In this document: piece by piece, positions 27,707 to 39,400 of the stretch
How positions within the stretch are numbered: position 1 is the stretch's first letter
Layout: each line of letters opens with the position of its first letter
Assembly: GCA_902826455.1 (NCBI GenBank)
Contig: CADEEV010000026.1
Location: forward strand, 1 to 64,000
DNA from: an uncultured Acidobacteriota bacterium
GTDB taxonomy: Bacteria > Acidobacteriota > Vicinamibacteria > Fen-336
Length of the DNA: 64,000 bases
Direction of reading: 5' to 3'
Notes under the pieces: model-generated
What the model saw: the letters and a program-made list of their open reading frames with translations, nothing else
What the model was told of the DNA's origin: nothing
Databases searched by the model: none
Program-made: the position numbers and the translations under genes

Positions 27707-28715
27707 ACGCCGCCTCCCGCGACGAGAGCGGGAACTCGCGGAGCAGGTCCCCGAGACGGGCCCGATCGAAGCCCGGCAAGGCGGCCACGCGTTTCCGGGC
27801 CCGCAGGGCTCGCGGCAGTCCGGCAAGAGCCGAGAGCCACGCACGGAGCGTGACGGCGACGAGGGTGAGCGCCGAGGCCTCGCCCGCCAGGCGCGCCGCA
27901 GCGCCGACGCCCGACGCGGCGCCGGCCGCGTGGTGCAGGAGACGGACGGCCGTGTGCCCCGGCATGGCGACGAGCGAGCCGACGGGAAACAGCTCGAGCG
28001 CGAGCCACACCCGGTTGCGCTCGACGAAGAACGCCTTCCGGGCGGAGTGGGCGCCGACGCTCTGCGAGTAGCGATGGAAGGCGACGGCCTCGGGCGCCAG
28101 GGCACACTCCCAGCCCGCGAGGCGCGCCCGCAGGCCCAGCTCCGCGTCGTCCCCGTAGAGGAAGTAGGACTCCTCGAAGAGACCGATGGCGTCGAGCATC
28201 GCGCGCCGGTACAGGCCCGCGGCGCCGCTCGGGAACAACGCCGTCCTCTCGCCGTCGTACTGGCCGCGATCGGTCTCGAGACGACCCCGGCCCCGGTTGA
28301 GGCCGTCGCGGTGCAGCAGGTGTCCCACCGTGTCGATGACGTCACGACGCGCGTGGTCGAGGACCTTCGCGGCGACCATGCCGACACCGGGACGCGCCTC
28401 GGCGGCGGCCACGAGCTGCCGGGCGAAGCCGGGCGCGGCGACGGCGTCGTTGTTGACGAGGATCACGTAGCGCGACTCGCTCGCGCGGATCCCCACGTTG
28501 TTGCCCGCTCCCCAGCCCAGGTTGCGCGCGGTGCGCAACAGGCGGATGCGCGCGCCGAACGCGGCCTCGAGCTCTTCGGCGGAGCCGTCGGTCGATCCGT
28601 TGTCCACGACCAGCACGTCGAGGTCCTCGAGGTCCTGCTCCAGCAGGCTCGCGACGCACTCGGCGACGAAACCCCGCCCGTTGTAGTTGAGGACGATGGC
28701 CGTGGCGAGCCTCAT
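27696..28715 (-). CDS. GT2 family glycosyltransferase, rhamnosyltransferase-like
   Basis: An inverting GT-A transferase of 339 residues. ATAIVLNYNGRGFVAECVASLL opens the fold, followed by VVDNGSTDGS, the ARNLGWGAGNN motif and the metal-binding NNDA segment (VILVNNDAVAAPGF). GLFEESYFLYGDDAELGLRARLAGW carries the ED/DxD-like catalytic base region. The C-terminal portion is hydrophobic and probably associates with the membrane. It resembles rhamnosyl/GlcNAc transferases of polysaccharide clusters. The start overlaps the stop of the upstream TPR gene (ATGA), so three genes on this strand form an operon. Confidence 0.88.
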   Translation of the reverse strand: MRLATAIVLNYNGRGFVAECVASLLEQDLEDLDVLVVDNGSTDGSAEELEAAFGARIRLLRTARNLGWGAGNNVGIRASESRYVILVNNDAVAAPGFARQLVAAAEARPGVGMVAAKVLDHARRDVIDTVGHLLHRDGLNRGRGRLETDRGQYDGERTALFPSGAAGLYRRAMLDAIGLFEESYFLYGDDAELGLRARLAGWECALAPEAVAFHRYSQSVGAHSARKAFFVERNRVWLALELFPVGSLVAMPGHTAVRLLHHAAGAASGVGAAARLAGEASALTLVAVTLRAWLSALAGLPRALRARKRVAALPGFDRARLGDLLREFPLSSREAAFKD

Positions 28716-30337
28716 CGGAGCAGGCGCAGCTGCAGGTCCTGGATGGCGCGGATCTCCTGCTCGTCGATCTCGAGGCGGGTGGCCTCGTCCAGGAGCGCCC
28801 GCGTGCGCTCGGCCTCGCCTCTCCGCAAGGCGATCTCCGCGAGGCGGATCCGCGGCTGCGCCAGGGGCGGAAGCCCGCGGCGCGCGGCCTCGTACTCCAC
28901 GACGGCGGCGTCCAGTTGCCCCGAGGCTTCGAGGACCGCTCCCAGGTTGTCGCGCAGGCGGGCATCCGTGGGAGCGAGCACCACGGCCCGGCGCCAGGCC
29001 TGCTCGGCGGCGTCCAGGCGCTGGCGCTCGAGGTAGTAGGCCCCGAGGTTCGCCCACGTGCGCGGATCTCCGGGAGCGAGCGACGCGGCGCGCAGGAGCG
29101 CCTGCTCGGCCCGCGGATCGCCGGCCTCCGCGTAGGCGGAGGCCAGCGCGCGCGTCGCCTGGATCGAGAACGGCGCGCGGGCCACGGCGTCCTCCCAGGC
29201 CCGCACCGGATCCCCGAGCACGCGCTGGTACTGGACCGAGCGGGCGCTCATGAGCGCGAGGATCGCGACGGCGAACGGCAACCGGCCCGGCGCCCACAGC
29301 ACGCCCGCGAGCGCGTAGAGCACGCCGGCGCCGGCGAGGTACGCGCGATGGTCGACGGCGATCTCGCGCAGGGCCACGACCGACGACGACGGCAGGAGCG
29401 CTGCCACGAACCAGAGCAGCGCGAACGACGCCTCGGGCCAACGGCGCGGCCTGACGACGGCCAGGGTCAGCGCGGCGAGGGCCAGGCCGGCCCAGGCGAC
29501 GCCGGCCGCGTCGGGGGGCCACGGGCTGAGCGGCACGCCGCGGAAGAAGGCGGGATCGAAAGGCACGACGGCACGGACCACGTAGGCCGGCAGCACGGTG
29601 AGCTGGGTCCAGAGATAGGTGAAGGTGTCGTGGGCGGGGGCGGGCAGCCAGGCGCCGACGACGCTCCGGCGCGCCAACAGGCCGGCGACGGGCACGAGCA
29701 GGAACGGCGCGTGGAGCCTGGCCCGACGTGCCAGGTCGCGCGCATCGAGTCTCGCGACGAAGAACGCGTCGAGCAACAGGAAGAGCAGCGGGAAGCAGGC
29801 CGCCTCTTCCTTCACGAGCAGGCCCGCGACGAACAGCGCGAAGGCCGGGCCGAGCCGACGGCGGCGGCCCTCGAGCCCCGCGGCGCCGACCCGCAGGGCC
29901 GCGAGGGTGAAGAGGCTGGCGAGGGCCGTCGAGCGGCTCGAGACGTAGGCGACCGTCTCCGCAGCCATCGGCGTCACGGCGAACAGGCAGGCGCCCAGCA
30001 GGGCCGAGGCCTCGGGATGGCGACGGCCCGAGCGTCGCGCCATCCACAGGAAGAGGGAGGCCAGGAGCGCGGCGTTCCCGGCGTGGACGAGCACGTTGAC
30101 CAGGTGGTACGACCACGGCCGCAGGCCGCCCGCGGCGTAGTTGAGGGCCCACGTCAGGGTGAGCAGGGGCCGGGCCGGCTCGAAGCGCAGGATCGCGAGG
30201 GGACGGGAGAGGTCGCGCAGCGTCCGGTTCTCGACGATCGTCCGCACGTCGTCGTAGAGGAAGGCGCCGGACAACGACGGCAGATGGACGGCGACGGCGA
30301 GCGCGGCCGCGATCAGCGCCGCCCGCGTGCCCCTCAA
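28712..30337 (-). CDS. Membrane protein with C-terminal TPRs (TMTC/DUF1736-like glycosyltransferase)
   Basis: A 541-residue protein with about ten membrane helices in the first ~380 residues and TPR units from about 390 to 530 (TWANLGAYYLERQRLDAAEQAWRRAV, RLRDNLGAVLEASGQLDAAVVEYE). The first periplasmic loop contains GAFLYDDVRTIVENRTLRD, matching the FxYDD motif of TMTC-like O-mannosyltransferases and their bacterial relatives. Such proteins use lipid-linked sugars on the periplasmic side. The start is a TTG that overlaps the stop of the GT4 gene (TTGA). The partner glycan is not known. Confidence 0.75.
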   Translation of the reverse strand: MRGTRAALIAAALAVAVHLPSLSGAFLYDDVRTIVENRTLRDLSRPLAILRFEPARPLLTLTWALNYAAGGLRPWSYHLVNVLVHAGNAALLASLFLWMARRSGRRHPEASALLGACLFAVTPMAAETVAYVSSRSTALASLFTLAALRVGAAGLEGRRRRLGPAFALFVAGLLVKEEAACFPLLFLLLDAFFVARLDARDLARRARLHAPFLLVPVAGLLARRSVVGAWLPAPAHDTFTYLWTQLTVLPAYVVRAVVPFDPAFFRGVPLSPWPPDAAGVAWAGLALAALTLAVVRPRRWPEASFALLWFVAALLPSSSVVALREIAVDHRAYLAGAGVLYALAGVLWAPGRLPFAVAILALMSARSVQYQRVLGDPVRAWEDAVARAPFSIQATRALASAYAEAGDPRAEQALLRAASLAPGDPRTWANLGAYYLERQRLDAAEQAWRRAVVLAPTDARLRDNLGAVLEASGQLDAAVVEYEAARRGLPPLAQPRIRLAEIALRRGEAERTRALLDEATRLEIDEQEIRAIQDLQLRLLR

Positions 30338-31428
30338 GCCACTCCGCGTCCGCGCTCGGCGACGATGCGGCGGTAGTGGACCTCGAGGCGGCCGGCGACG
30401 CGCTCCCAGGTCAGGTTCGCGCGGGCGAAGGACGCCACGGCCTTCGCTTCCGCGGCGGCGAGAGCCCGGTCGGTGAGCCGCTTCTCGGCCTCGCGGGCGA
30501 AGGCCAGTGGATCGTCGGGCGGCACGACGCACCCGCCGGCCCGCCCGAACCACTCGCCGCAGCCGTGGCCGCCGGCCACGACCGCCGCGGTTCCGCACAG
30601 CGCCGCCTCGAAAGGCACGAGCCCGAAGGTCTCCCCCACCGCCGGGTGCACGACGAGGGAGGCCTGGGCGTACGCGCGCGCCAGCTCGCGGTGGTCGAGC
30701 ACCCCGCGCAGCGTGACGCGCGGAGCCTCGGCGCCGAAGGCCTTCGCGAAGTCGGGAGCGAGGGGCCCCACCACGTCGAGGCGCGCCTTGGGCAGGGACT
30801 CGAGCAGCGTCGGGAGCTGATGGCTGCGCTTCTGCCGGGAGGCGTTCCCGACGAACAGCAGGCGCCGTGGATGGCGCACCGGATGTCCGGGATCCGGCAT
30901 CGAGACGCCGTTGCCGATCACCTGGGCGGGTCGCGGCAGCTCGGCCGCCTCCGCCTCGCTCACCGCGATCAGCTCCGCGGCCTGAGCCACCAGGCGCTCC
31001 CCCACGACGCGGTCGAAGACGCGCTTCTCGAACACGCGCTGGCCGTGCCTGGGGAAGGTGCCGTGGGGCTGGAGGACGAAGGGCACGCGCGCGCGCCGGC
31101 ACGCCCGGCCGGCGCTCACGGCGAGGCCGTTGCGATGGCCGTGGATGTGCACGACGTCGACCTCGCGGAGCAGTTCGCCCAGGCGTCGGGTGAGGCCTGG
31201 AGCCCACGGAAAGAGCTGCCGCGCGAGAGCGGCCGGCCCGTCGAAGCGGAGGATCCGAACGCCGCCCTCGACCTCCTGTGCGGCGTGCGTGGGGTCGAGG
31301 CGGGCCGTCACGACGGTCACGTCGTGGCCCCGGGCGGCGAGGGCCCGGCACAGCCCCGAGGCCGCGCGCACCATGCCTCCCAGTCCCCAGACCGGCTCGT
31401 AGAAAGGTGCGACGTGCAGGAGGCGCAT
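30334..31428 (-). CDS. GT4 family glycosyltransferase
   Basis: A retaining GT-B transferase of 364 residues. The N-terminal domain starts LLHVAPFYEPVWGLGGMVRAASGL and includes VDVVHIHGHRNGLAVSAGRAC and FVLQPHGTFPRHG. The C-terminal domain has LLFVGNASRQKRSHQL and the EX7E-type motif ETFGLVPFEAALCGTAAVV that binds the nucleotide sugar. It is the first gene of a three-gene glycan operon on this strand. On the minus strand TATAAT (31447-31452) precedes the ATG by 18 bases. Confidence 0.9.
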   Translation of the reverse strand: MRLLHVAPFYEPVWGLGGMVRAASGLCRALAARGHDVTVVTARLDPTHAAQEVEGGVRILRFDGPAALARQLFPWAPGLTRRLGELLREVDVVHIHGHRNGLAVSAGRACRRARVPFVLQPHGTFPRHGQRVFEKRVFDRVVGERLVAQAAELIAVSEAEAAELPRPAQVIGNGVSMPDPGHPVRHPRRLLFVGNASRQKRSHQLPTLLESLPKARLDVVGPLAPDFAKAFGAEAPRVTLRGVLDHRELARAYAQASLVVHPAVGETFGLVPFEAALCGTAAVVAGGHGCGEWFGRAGGCVVPPDDPLAFAREAEKRLTDRALAAAEAKAVASFARANLTWERVAGRLEVHYRRIVAERGRGVA

Positions 31429-31446
31429 CGGCGGAATTCAGCGGGA

Positions 31447-31452
31447 ATTATA
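31447..31452 (-). promoter_or_regulatory. TATAAT -10 hexamer upstream of the GT4 operon
   Basis: A perfect TATAAT on the minus strand, 18 bases before the GT4 start codon. No clear -35 is visible. It lies in the 49-base divergent gap shared with typA. Confidence 0.4.
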
Positions 31453-31461
31453 GGGCCGTGA

Positions 31462-31467
31462 TAACAT
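31462..31467 (+). promoter_or_regulatory. TAACAT -10-like hexamer (TAACATCC type) before typA
   Basis: TAACATCC is ten bases before ATG 31478; no Shine-Dalgarno sequence lies between (only CGACCCTTT). Matches the elements before tatA and the gene at 45950. Confidence 0.4.
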
Positions 31468-31477
31468 CCGACCCTTT

Positions 31478-33282
31478 ATGAACTTGCGAAATGTAGCCAT
31501 CATTGCCCACGTCGACCACGGGAAGACCACGCTGGTCGACGCCATGCTCCAGCAGAGCGGCGTGTTCCGGGCCAACCAGGAACACCAGGACCGGGTCATG
31601 GACTCGAACGACCTCGAGCGCGAGCGCGGGATCACGATCCTGGCCAAGAACACCGCCGTGCACTATGGCGACACCAAGATCAACATCGTGGATACCCCGG
31701 GCCACAGCGACTTCGGCGGCGAGGTCGAGCGCGCGCTCAAGATGGTCGACGGCGTCATGCTGCTCGTCGACGCCTCGGAAGGCCCGCTGCCCCAGACCCG
31801 CTACGTGCTGCGTAAGGCCCTCGAGGCGCGCCTGCCCACCGTGCTGGTCATCAACAAGATCGACCGCTCCGACGCCCGTCCCCAGGAGGTGCTGAACGAG
31901 GTCTACGACCTGTTCATCGACCTCGACGCGAGCGAGGAGCAGCTCGAGTTCCCGGTCCTGTACACGAACGCGAAGGACGGCTACGCCCGCACCGAGCCGA
32001 ACGGCGAGGGCGCCGACCTGCGTCCGCTGTTCGAGTCGATCATCAAGCACATCCCGCCGCCCACGGGCTCGCCCGACGGCGTGCTGCAGCTCCTGATCGC
32101 GAACCTGGACTACAGCGACTACCTCGGGCGCCTCGCGATCGGCCGCATCTTCTCGGGCCGCGTCACCGTCGACACGCAGGTGGCGCTGTGCAAGCGCGAC
32201 GGCAGCATCGTGACCACCAAGGTCCGCAAGCTCTACGTGTTCGACGGCCTGAAGCGCATCGAGACGCCCGTGGCGGACTGCGGCGAGGTGGTCGCCCTCG
32301 CGGGCTTCGACGGCATCCAGATCGGCGAGACGATCACGTCGGCCGAGACGCCCCAGCCGCTGCCGCCGCTGCGCATCGACGAGCCCACGATCTCGATGAT
32401 CTTCTCGGTCAACACCTCGCCCTTCGCCGGCCGCGAGGGCAAGTGGGTCACGTCGCGCAACCTCAAGGAGCGCCTCGAGAAGGAGCTCCTGACGAACGTC
32501 TCGATCAAGGTCGAGCCCACCGACTCGGCCGATTCCTTCACGGTCTCGGGCCGCGGCGAGCTGCAGCTCGCGATCCTGATCGAGATGATGCGGCGCGAGG
32601 GCTTCGAGCTCGCGATCTCCAACCCCGAGGTCATCACCCACACCGAGAACGGCGTGCGCAAGGAGCCCCTCGAGCTGTTCGTCCTGGACGTGCCCGAGAC
32701 CTACATGGGCGTCGTCCTCGAGAAGATGGCGCTGCGCAAGGGCAAGATGGCGAAGATGGTGAACCACGGCACGGGTCGTGTGCGCCTCGAGTTCCAGGTG
32801 CCCACGCGCGGCCTCATCGGCATCCGCACCGAGCTCTTGACCGACACCCGCGGCGCGGCGGTGATGAACAGCGTGGTCGAGGGCGCGGTCGAGTGGCAGG
32901 GGGACATCCCGCGCCGGGCCACCTGCGTGCTGGTGGCCGGCCGCTCCGCTGAGACGACGGCCTACACGGTCGCGCACCTGGAGGACCGTGGCGAGCTGTT
33001 CGTTGGCCCGGGCATCTCGGTCTACGAGGGCATGATCGTGGGCGAGAACGCCCGCCCCGCCGACATGGACGTGAACATCACGAAGGCGAAGAAGCTCACG
33101 AACATGCGGGCGTCCACCGCCGACGAGGCGGTGCGCCTCACGCCGCACCGCGTGCTGAACCTCGAGCAGGCTCTCGAGTTCATCAACGCCGACGAGCTCG
33201 TCGAGGTGACGCCGGCGGCGATCCGCCTGCGCAAGCGCGTGCTGGCCGCGAACATCCGGCCCAAGAAGCGCGTCGAAGAGGC

Positions 33283-33286
<4 letters not shown>
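31478..33286 (+). CDS. typA: Ribosome-associated translational GTPase TypA/BipA
   Basis: A translation factor GTPase of 602 residues that binds 70S ribosomes and supports growth under stress. The G domain has [15 protein letters not shown] (G1), RGITI (G2), [12 protein letters not shown] (G3) and NKIDR (G4). The C-terminal part has EF-G-like domains III and V and the TypA-specific end: [16 protein letters not shown] and [17 protein letters not shown], followed by a basic tail. Its stop shares CTAG with the convergent NtrC-type gene. Confidence 0.97.
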
Positions 33287-34641
<1,355 letters not shown>

Positions 34642-34650
34642 GCCGCGATC

Positions 34651-35220
34651 TTAGCGGAGCCAGCCGGGCGGAACGCGGGCCTTGCGAGCGCGCTCTTCGA
34701 ATGCCGTCAGAGCGCGCCTTGCGGCGTCGACCGCCGCCCGCGCATCCCCGAGCGCCTTCTCCGCGGCCTCGTATTCGGCCTCCTTGACGAGGGGCGACAC
34801 GGGCATCTGGCGCAAGCCATCGGAGGGCTGGGGCTGTCCTACGCTCGACCGCGCGGCGTCCAGCTTCTTCTGGGCCTCCGCGACGTTCTTCTCGGCCTCG
34901 ACGATGGCGTTGCGACGCTGCTCGACGGCGCCGCGCCACACCTCCTCGGCGTCGGGAGAGTCGGCGGCCGGCAGGTCGGGAGGAGCTTCGCGGTCTTCGT
35001 CGTTGGTCTCACGGCCGCCCGAGGGCTCGGCCACGCTGTTGGCCGAAATCGGCCCCGAAGACGATCGAGCCTTCTTCAGATCCTCGTCGGTGAAGGTGGG
35101 CGCGGCCTTCGCCTTCTTCCGCCGCTCCTTCTCCTTCGCGGCGAGGTCGGAGAGGCTCTGGGCCGACGCGGCACCGCCCGCGAAAGAGGCCACGAGCGCG
35201 AGGACGAGGGCACGGCGCAT
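34651..35220 (-). CDS. Small secreted coiled-coil protein of the FT-DL/PPGWLR type (copy 2)
   Basis: A 189-residue protein with a clear signal peptide ([20 protein letters not shown]). It has a basic [12 protein letters not shown] stretch, the motif [11 protein letters not shown], an [12 protein letters not shown] segment, a long coiled coil (about residues 95-180) and the C-terminal [12 protein letters not shown]. The layout and both terminal motifs match the protein at 23055-23561. Here it lies between a zinc-ribbon/TPR gene and the NtrC-type regulator, in the unit downstream of pilY1. Function is not recognised; a periplasmic, possibly pilus-associated scaffold is plausible. Confidence 0.78.
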   Translation of the reverse strand: MRRALVLALVASFAGGAASAQSLSDLAAKEKERRKKAKAAPTFTDEDLKKARSSSGPISANSVAEPSGGRETNDEDREAPPDLPAADSPDAEEVWRGAVEQRRNAIVEAEKNVAEAQKKLDAARSSVGQPQPSDGLRQMPVSPLVKEAEYEAAEKALGDARAAVDAARRALTAFEERARKARVPPGWLR

Positions 35221-35222
35221 GG

Positions 35223-36329
35223 TCAGGAGCGTCCGCTCTGCTCCAGGATCCGGGCGCGCTCGGCCATGGCGCCGGCGTCGGGGGCGCTGGCGGCGCGCTG
35301 CGCGTAGAGCCGATAGTTCTCGGCGGCTTCCTGGGTGCGGCCGTTGCGCTCCAGGAGGCTCGCCAGGGCACGATAGAGCGACGGCGGAGCCCCTGCCGTG
35401 AGGCCTTCGCGCACCATCGCGATCGCTTCTTCCTGACGCCCTTCCGTGAACACGAGCTCGGACAGCATCGCGCGGGCGGTGGCGTCGCGAGGGTCGGCCG
35501 TCATCACGCGACGGTAGATGTCGGCCGCCGCCTGCCTGTTGCCCGAACGCTCCTGGGCCTGCCCGAGTTCCTTCAGGAGGCTGGCGTCTCCCACCTTGAG
35601 CTGCGAGGCACGGGTGAGAAGGTCGACCGCTCCCGCGGTGTTGCCCGCCTGGGCGTAGAGGGTCGCCAACTCGCGCATGTAGGCCGGGCTGTTCGGCTGG
35701 CGCTCGAGGGCGGCCTGGTATTCGGGTATGGCTTCGGCCCCCCGCCCCATGGAGACGAGGGCCTTCGCGTAGTCGCGTCGATAGTTGACCGTCTCGGGCG
35801 AGAGCGCCGCGGCCCGGCGGTAGTGCTCGAGAGCCGCTTCGCGGTCACCCGAAGTCCAGAGCGCCTGCGCGTACGAGTACTGGGCGATCGGGTCGTTGGG
35901 AGCAGCCGCGACGGCCCGCGAGAGCTTGCTGACCGCGCCACCGATGTCGCCCACGAACAGATCTGCCTGGCCATCCTGCAGGCCCGGGGCGGGCATCGTG
36001 AACGGCATGTCCGGCACGTCGCTACTCTGGCTGATCTGCCCGTCCCGCGGTGAGACGAAGAGGCTCGAATCCGCCTCGGCCGGCGTGGGGTGCCACTGGG
36101 TGAGCACGAAGACGCACGCGACCAGGGCGATCGCGAGCCCTACCCAGTTCCTCAGCCCAGCGCCCGTCGTCTCCTGACCGGTGACGATGGGCTCGTCCGG
36201 GGTTGCGACCGAATCCGAAGCGCCGGCCTCGACGTCCTGAAGCGACTCACCGCAGCGGGCGCAGAACTCCCACTTCGACTTGTTCTTCAGTCCGCACGAA
36301 GGGCAGAGCTTCGACTCACCTGCCTTCAT
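35223..36329 (-). CDS. Zinc-ribbon, single-TM, TPR-repeat protein
   Basis: A 368-residue protein. The N-terminal zinc ribbon has two Cys pairs (LCPSCG at about 9-12 and FCARCG at about 23-26), followed by one membrane helix (about 60-80: [17 protein letters not shown]) and TPR units from about 130 to the end ([29 protein letters not shown] and following). The zinc ribbon is in the cytoplasm and the TPRs lie outside, an assembly-scaffold layout. It has its own promoter between it and pilY1 (36336-36364) and is followed after two bases by the coiled-coil gene. Its role in pilus biology is inferred from context only. Confidence 0.8.
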   Translation of the reverse strand: MKAGESKLCPSCGLKNKSKWEFCARCGESLQDVEAGASDSVATPDEPIVTGQETTGAGLRNWVGLAIALVACVFVLTQWHPTPAEADSSLFVSPRDGQISQSSDVPDMPFTMPAPGLQDGQADLFVGDIGGAVSKLSRAVAAAPNDPIAQYSYAQALWTSGDREAALEHYRRAAALSPETVNYRRDYAKALVSMGRGAEAIPEYQAALERQPNSPAYMRELATLYAQAGNTAGAVDLLTRASQLKVGDASLLKELGQAQERSGNRQAAADIYRRVMTADPRDATARAMLSELVFTEGRQEEAIAMVREGLTAGAPPSLYRALASLLERNGRTQEAAENYRLYAQRAASAPDAGAMAERARILEQSGRS

Positions 36330-36335
36330 GCCGTA

Positions 36336-36364
36336 ACCATAGCACTTTCCAGTGCACAGTTAAA
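36336..36364 (-). promoter_or_regulatory. Sigma70-like promoter for the zinc-ribbon/TPR gene
   Basis: On the minus strand, TTTAAC (36359-36364) and TATGGT (36336-36341) are 17 bases apart. The hexamer is six bases before the ATG, so the mRNA would be leaderless. Confidence 0.4.
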
Positions 36365-36381
36365 GTATTTGTTCAGCTCCT

Positions 36382-36418
36382 GTGCCCCTGCCCCGCCGAT
36401 AGCGCGGGACAGGGGACA
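36382..36418 (-). terminator. Strong GC-rich hairpin downstream of pilY1, in the gap before the zinc-ribbon gene
   Basis: Arms at 36382-36396 and 36403-36418 pair over about 15 bases with one bulge and one G-U pair and enclose a short loop. It lies about 17 bases upstream of the zinc-ribbon promoter and ahead of pilY1 in genomic order; being 5' of the pilY1 stop on the plus strand, it is reached by minus-strand transcripts just after the pilY1 stop. No U-tract follows, so it may slow polymerase or protect the mRNA end rather than terminate cleanly. Confidence 0.45.
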
Positions 36419-36434
36419 CCGAGCACGGGGCGAA

Positions 36435-39400
36435 CTAGCGCGAGCGGCAGACCGGCGACTGGCTCTTCTGGTTCGTCGCGATGATGTACGCCGGCACCGG
36501 CGCGCCGGGCGTCGGGGTCGGGTTCGGATCGGGCGTCGGCGTCGGGGCCGAAGCCAGCGAACCGCTGTCTCCGATCAGGACGCTGCCGCCGATGGCCTGG
36601 ATGCCGGTGGTCTTGTTGCCGGCAATGATCGTGTAGAGATCGGCGGCGGCAGAGCCGCCGAAGTCGTACACGGCGCCACCGTTGTTTCCGCTGACCGCGA
36701 ACAGGATGGTGTCGAAGCTGCTCAAACAACTCGTGGCACCGGCCGGGTTGAAGCGCGTACCCGCGAAGAACACGCGCGGCTGGTTGTTCGCGTTGAACGC
36801 GGTCGTGGGCTGCACCGTGCCGCGGAAGGCGATGTTCGACGGCGGCGGCGCCGGGAACGAGATCGGGAATCCCGAGATGATCGTGCCGGGCGTCGTGAAC
36901 GTGTTGACGTCGACCGGGTCCGAGACGCCGTACATCTGGAACGGACCGTCGCTCTCGGCTGCGCGCTTGTCGTTGCCGGACTCGGCGAAGACGGCGGGTA
37001 CCGCGCCGATCTTGAGGAGCGCGACAGAGTTGCCGAACGGCTGGGTGGCGCCGGCGTCGTAGAACAGGTTGCCGCTCGACGTGGTGTAGCGCCAGATCCG
37101 GCCGTGCACGTCCGGGAAGTAGATACGCGACACGGTGTCGTCGGGATCCGGCGTCGACGTGGCCGGCGGGTCCTGGGCCCGCGCGTTGTAGGCCGAGGGC
37201 CCCGCGACGAGCGCGTTGTCCGGGATCGTCACGAGATAGCCGTTCCGTCCCGGCACGAGCGAGCTCTTGCAGATGTCGCCGGTCAACGCCTTCAGCTGGT
37301 AGAAGCGCTTGCCCTCGCTGGTGCCGGCCTCGCCGTATCCGGATCCAGTGAACAGGCGCCACTCGGCAGTCGAACCGTCGTCGCAGGTCGCCGTCGGGGA
37401 GACGTTGCCGATCGCCGGCACCGCCCAGGTCTCGCCCATGTCGCGATACAGGACCTCGTCAGCGGCCGTGCCGTTCGCGACGCCACCGGACGCGACCGTC
37501 CTGCCGTCGCGGGTGTCGACGTTGCCGCGGCTCCACAGGACCCACGGCGGGTTCGTGTCGAGCGCATCGACCGTGAAGGGGCCCGGCCCCGTCACGTCAA
37601 GAGCCGTGTAGGCCTTGCCACCCGGTCCGCGCCCGAAGAAGATGACCGTGCGCCAGTGACCCGTGAACGTCACGCCATTGGAGTCGAAGCCGTCCGGGTC
37701 GTCGACGAATATCGACGCGGCGCGGACGGACGAGCCGATCACGTAGGTGTGGGGCGACTTCACCTGGCCGAGCACGCGCAGCTCGCGGATCTTGGACAGC
37801 TGATCCCACGGGAGGAAGCCCCAGAGCTCCTCGCTGCCCTGCTCCCCGGCCATCGGCGGGACGCAGTCTGCCCCGTTGGCGCAGCTCGGGCCGGCGCGGA
37901 AAGCGTGGAGCATGTCGTTGGCGGCGACGTACACCACCGACATCACGGGCTTCAAGGTGGGCTTCGTCTCCGGGTCCTTGTCGTCGAAGTCGGGATTGCG
38001 TAGCCCGTAGCCTTTCGACACTTCAGGAATGCCCTGTCCACCCGCGTCGCGGCGTCCGTCGCGGTACAGCAGGAACTCCGCGATGTGCGTGCTCGGCGGG
38101 AAGCGCAGGGGCGGCGACACGACCGCCGGCGCCGCGAGGGTGCCATCGAGAAGCAGCCAGGGGCGTGCCTCGAAGAGCAGCTGGTTGGGCGCCGGCTCCG
38201 CCGCGACCGTGCGCAGCGGCTTGCCGTCGTTGCCCTTGACCGGCGTCGCGCCGGCGAGATACGCCATCAGGATCTGGCGCGCCTCCTTGCGAGCCTGCCC
38301 CGTCTGCGTCGCGACGACGCCGCAGGCGGCGGGCGCGGGGCCCCCCGAAGTGGACGCCGTGCAGGCGCCGAACTCCGTCTGAAGGTCCGTGAAAGTCAGG
38401 GCCGAGATGCCGAGGGCGCCGTCGATAGGGCTGCTGACGGCAGCGCTCGGGTCGTCGATCTGACCGATACCCGAGGTCAGGTTCGACTGGTTGGGCGGCC
38501 ACATCGCGACCACGTTGCGGCCGGCGGTCGTCGCCGAGTCGTACTGCGCCGGGTCGGCGCTGCCGGTCTCGGTGCGCGGGAAGACGCCGTTCCTGTTCGA
38601 CGTGAAGATGCGGCGCTTGATGAGCGCGGTCGAGCTCCCGATCGTGTTGACGGTCGCTCCGTCGTGGAGCTCCGCGAACGTGAAGCGGTTGTTGGGGCGA
38701 CCCTGACGCGACGCGCCCTGCATCGTGAACACGACGCGCTTGTAGAGGGTCTCTCCGGCTTCCCAGATGTTGCGGTCGTTGACGCCCGGCGCGGCCTGGA
38801 AGGTTCCGTCGTTCCGGAAGGCGTAGATGCGGCCCTTCCAGGTGGGCAGCTCGAAGGTCGTCTGGTAGAGGATGTTGATGCGCTGGTTGTAGCGCGTGCT
38901 CGGATCGAGGGGAGACTCGTCGATCGTCGTCGTCGCCGCGTTGTCCACCGTCAGCTCGAACACGGTGCTCACGATGCTGGCGGAAGCCGAGAACTCGCCC
39001 GAGTCGACCGCCTGGTCGATCGCGGCCTGGAGCGCGGCGCCCAGTGCGGCGCCATCGGCCGCCAGGAAGGCCGGGCGGCACGTGGAACACGCCGCGATCT
39101 CGGCCGGTGTCGGAGCCGTCGTCCAGCGATTGTCGGAGCCGTAGGGAGTGACGGCGCGCACCATGCCCGAGCCCCCGAAGGCCGGCCAGTTCGCGCGCTG
39201 CGGATTGGCTCCGCCACCGAGGGCGATGATGAACGTGGGCACGCCCGAGGCCGCCTCGGTCGTGATCTTCTGGTACAGGAGCTGGGCCTGGTAGGCCGCG
39301 CGCAGCGGCGCGAGGTCGTTGCCCACGAGGGGTCCAGCGCCGTCGGGATCCCCGTCTCCACTATTGGCGCTCGTGTCCGTTCGGCACGTGTCATCACCGT

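Noticed and set aside
31439-31467. -35 element for typA
   Set aside because: Sequence 15-19 bases before TAACAT does not resemble TTGACA.
36345-36360. Short palindrome around GTGCAC between the promoter hexamers of the zinc-ribbon gene
   Set aside because: The symmetric core is only six bases, which is expected by chance.
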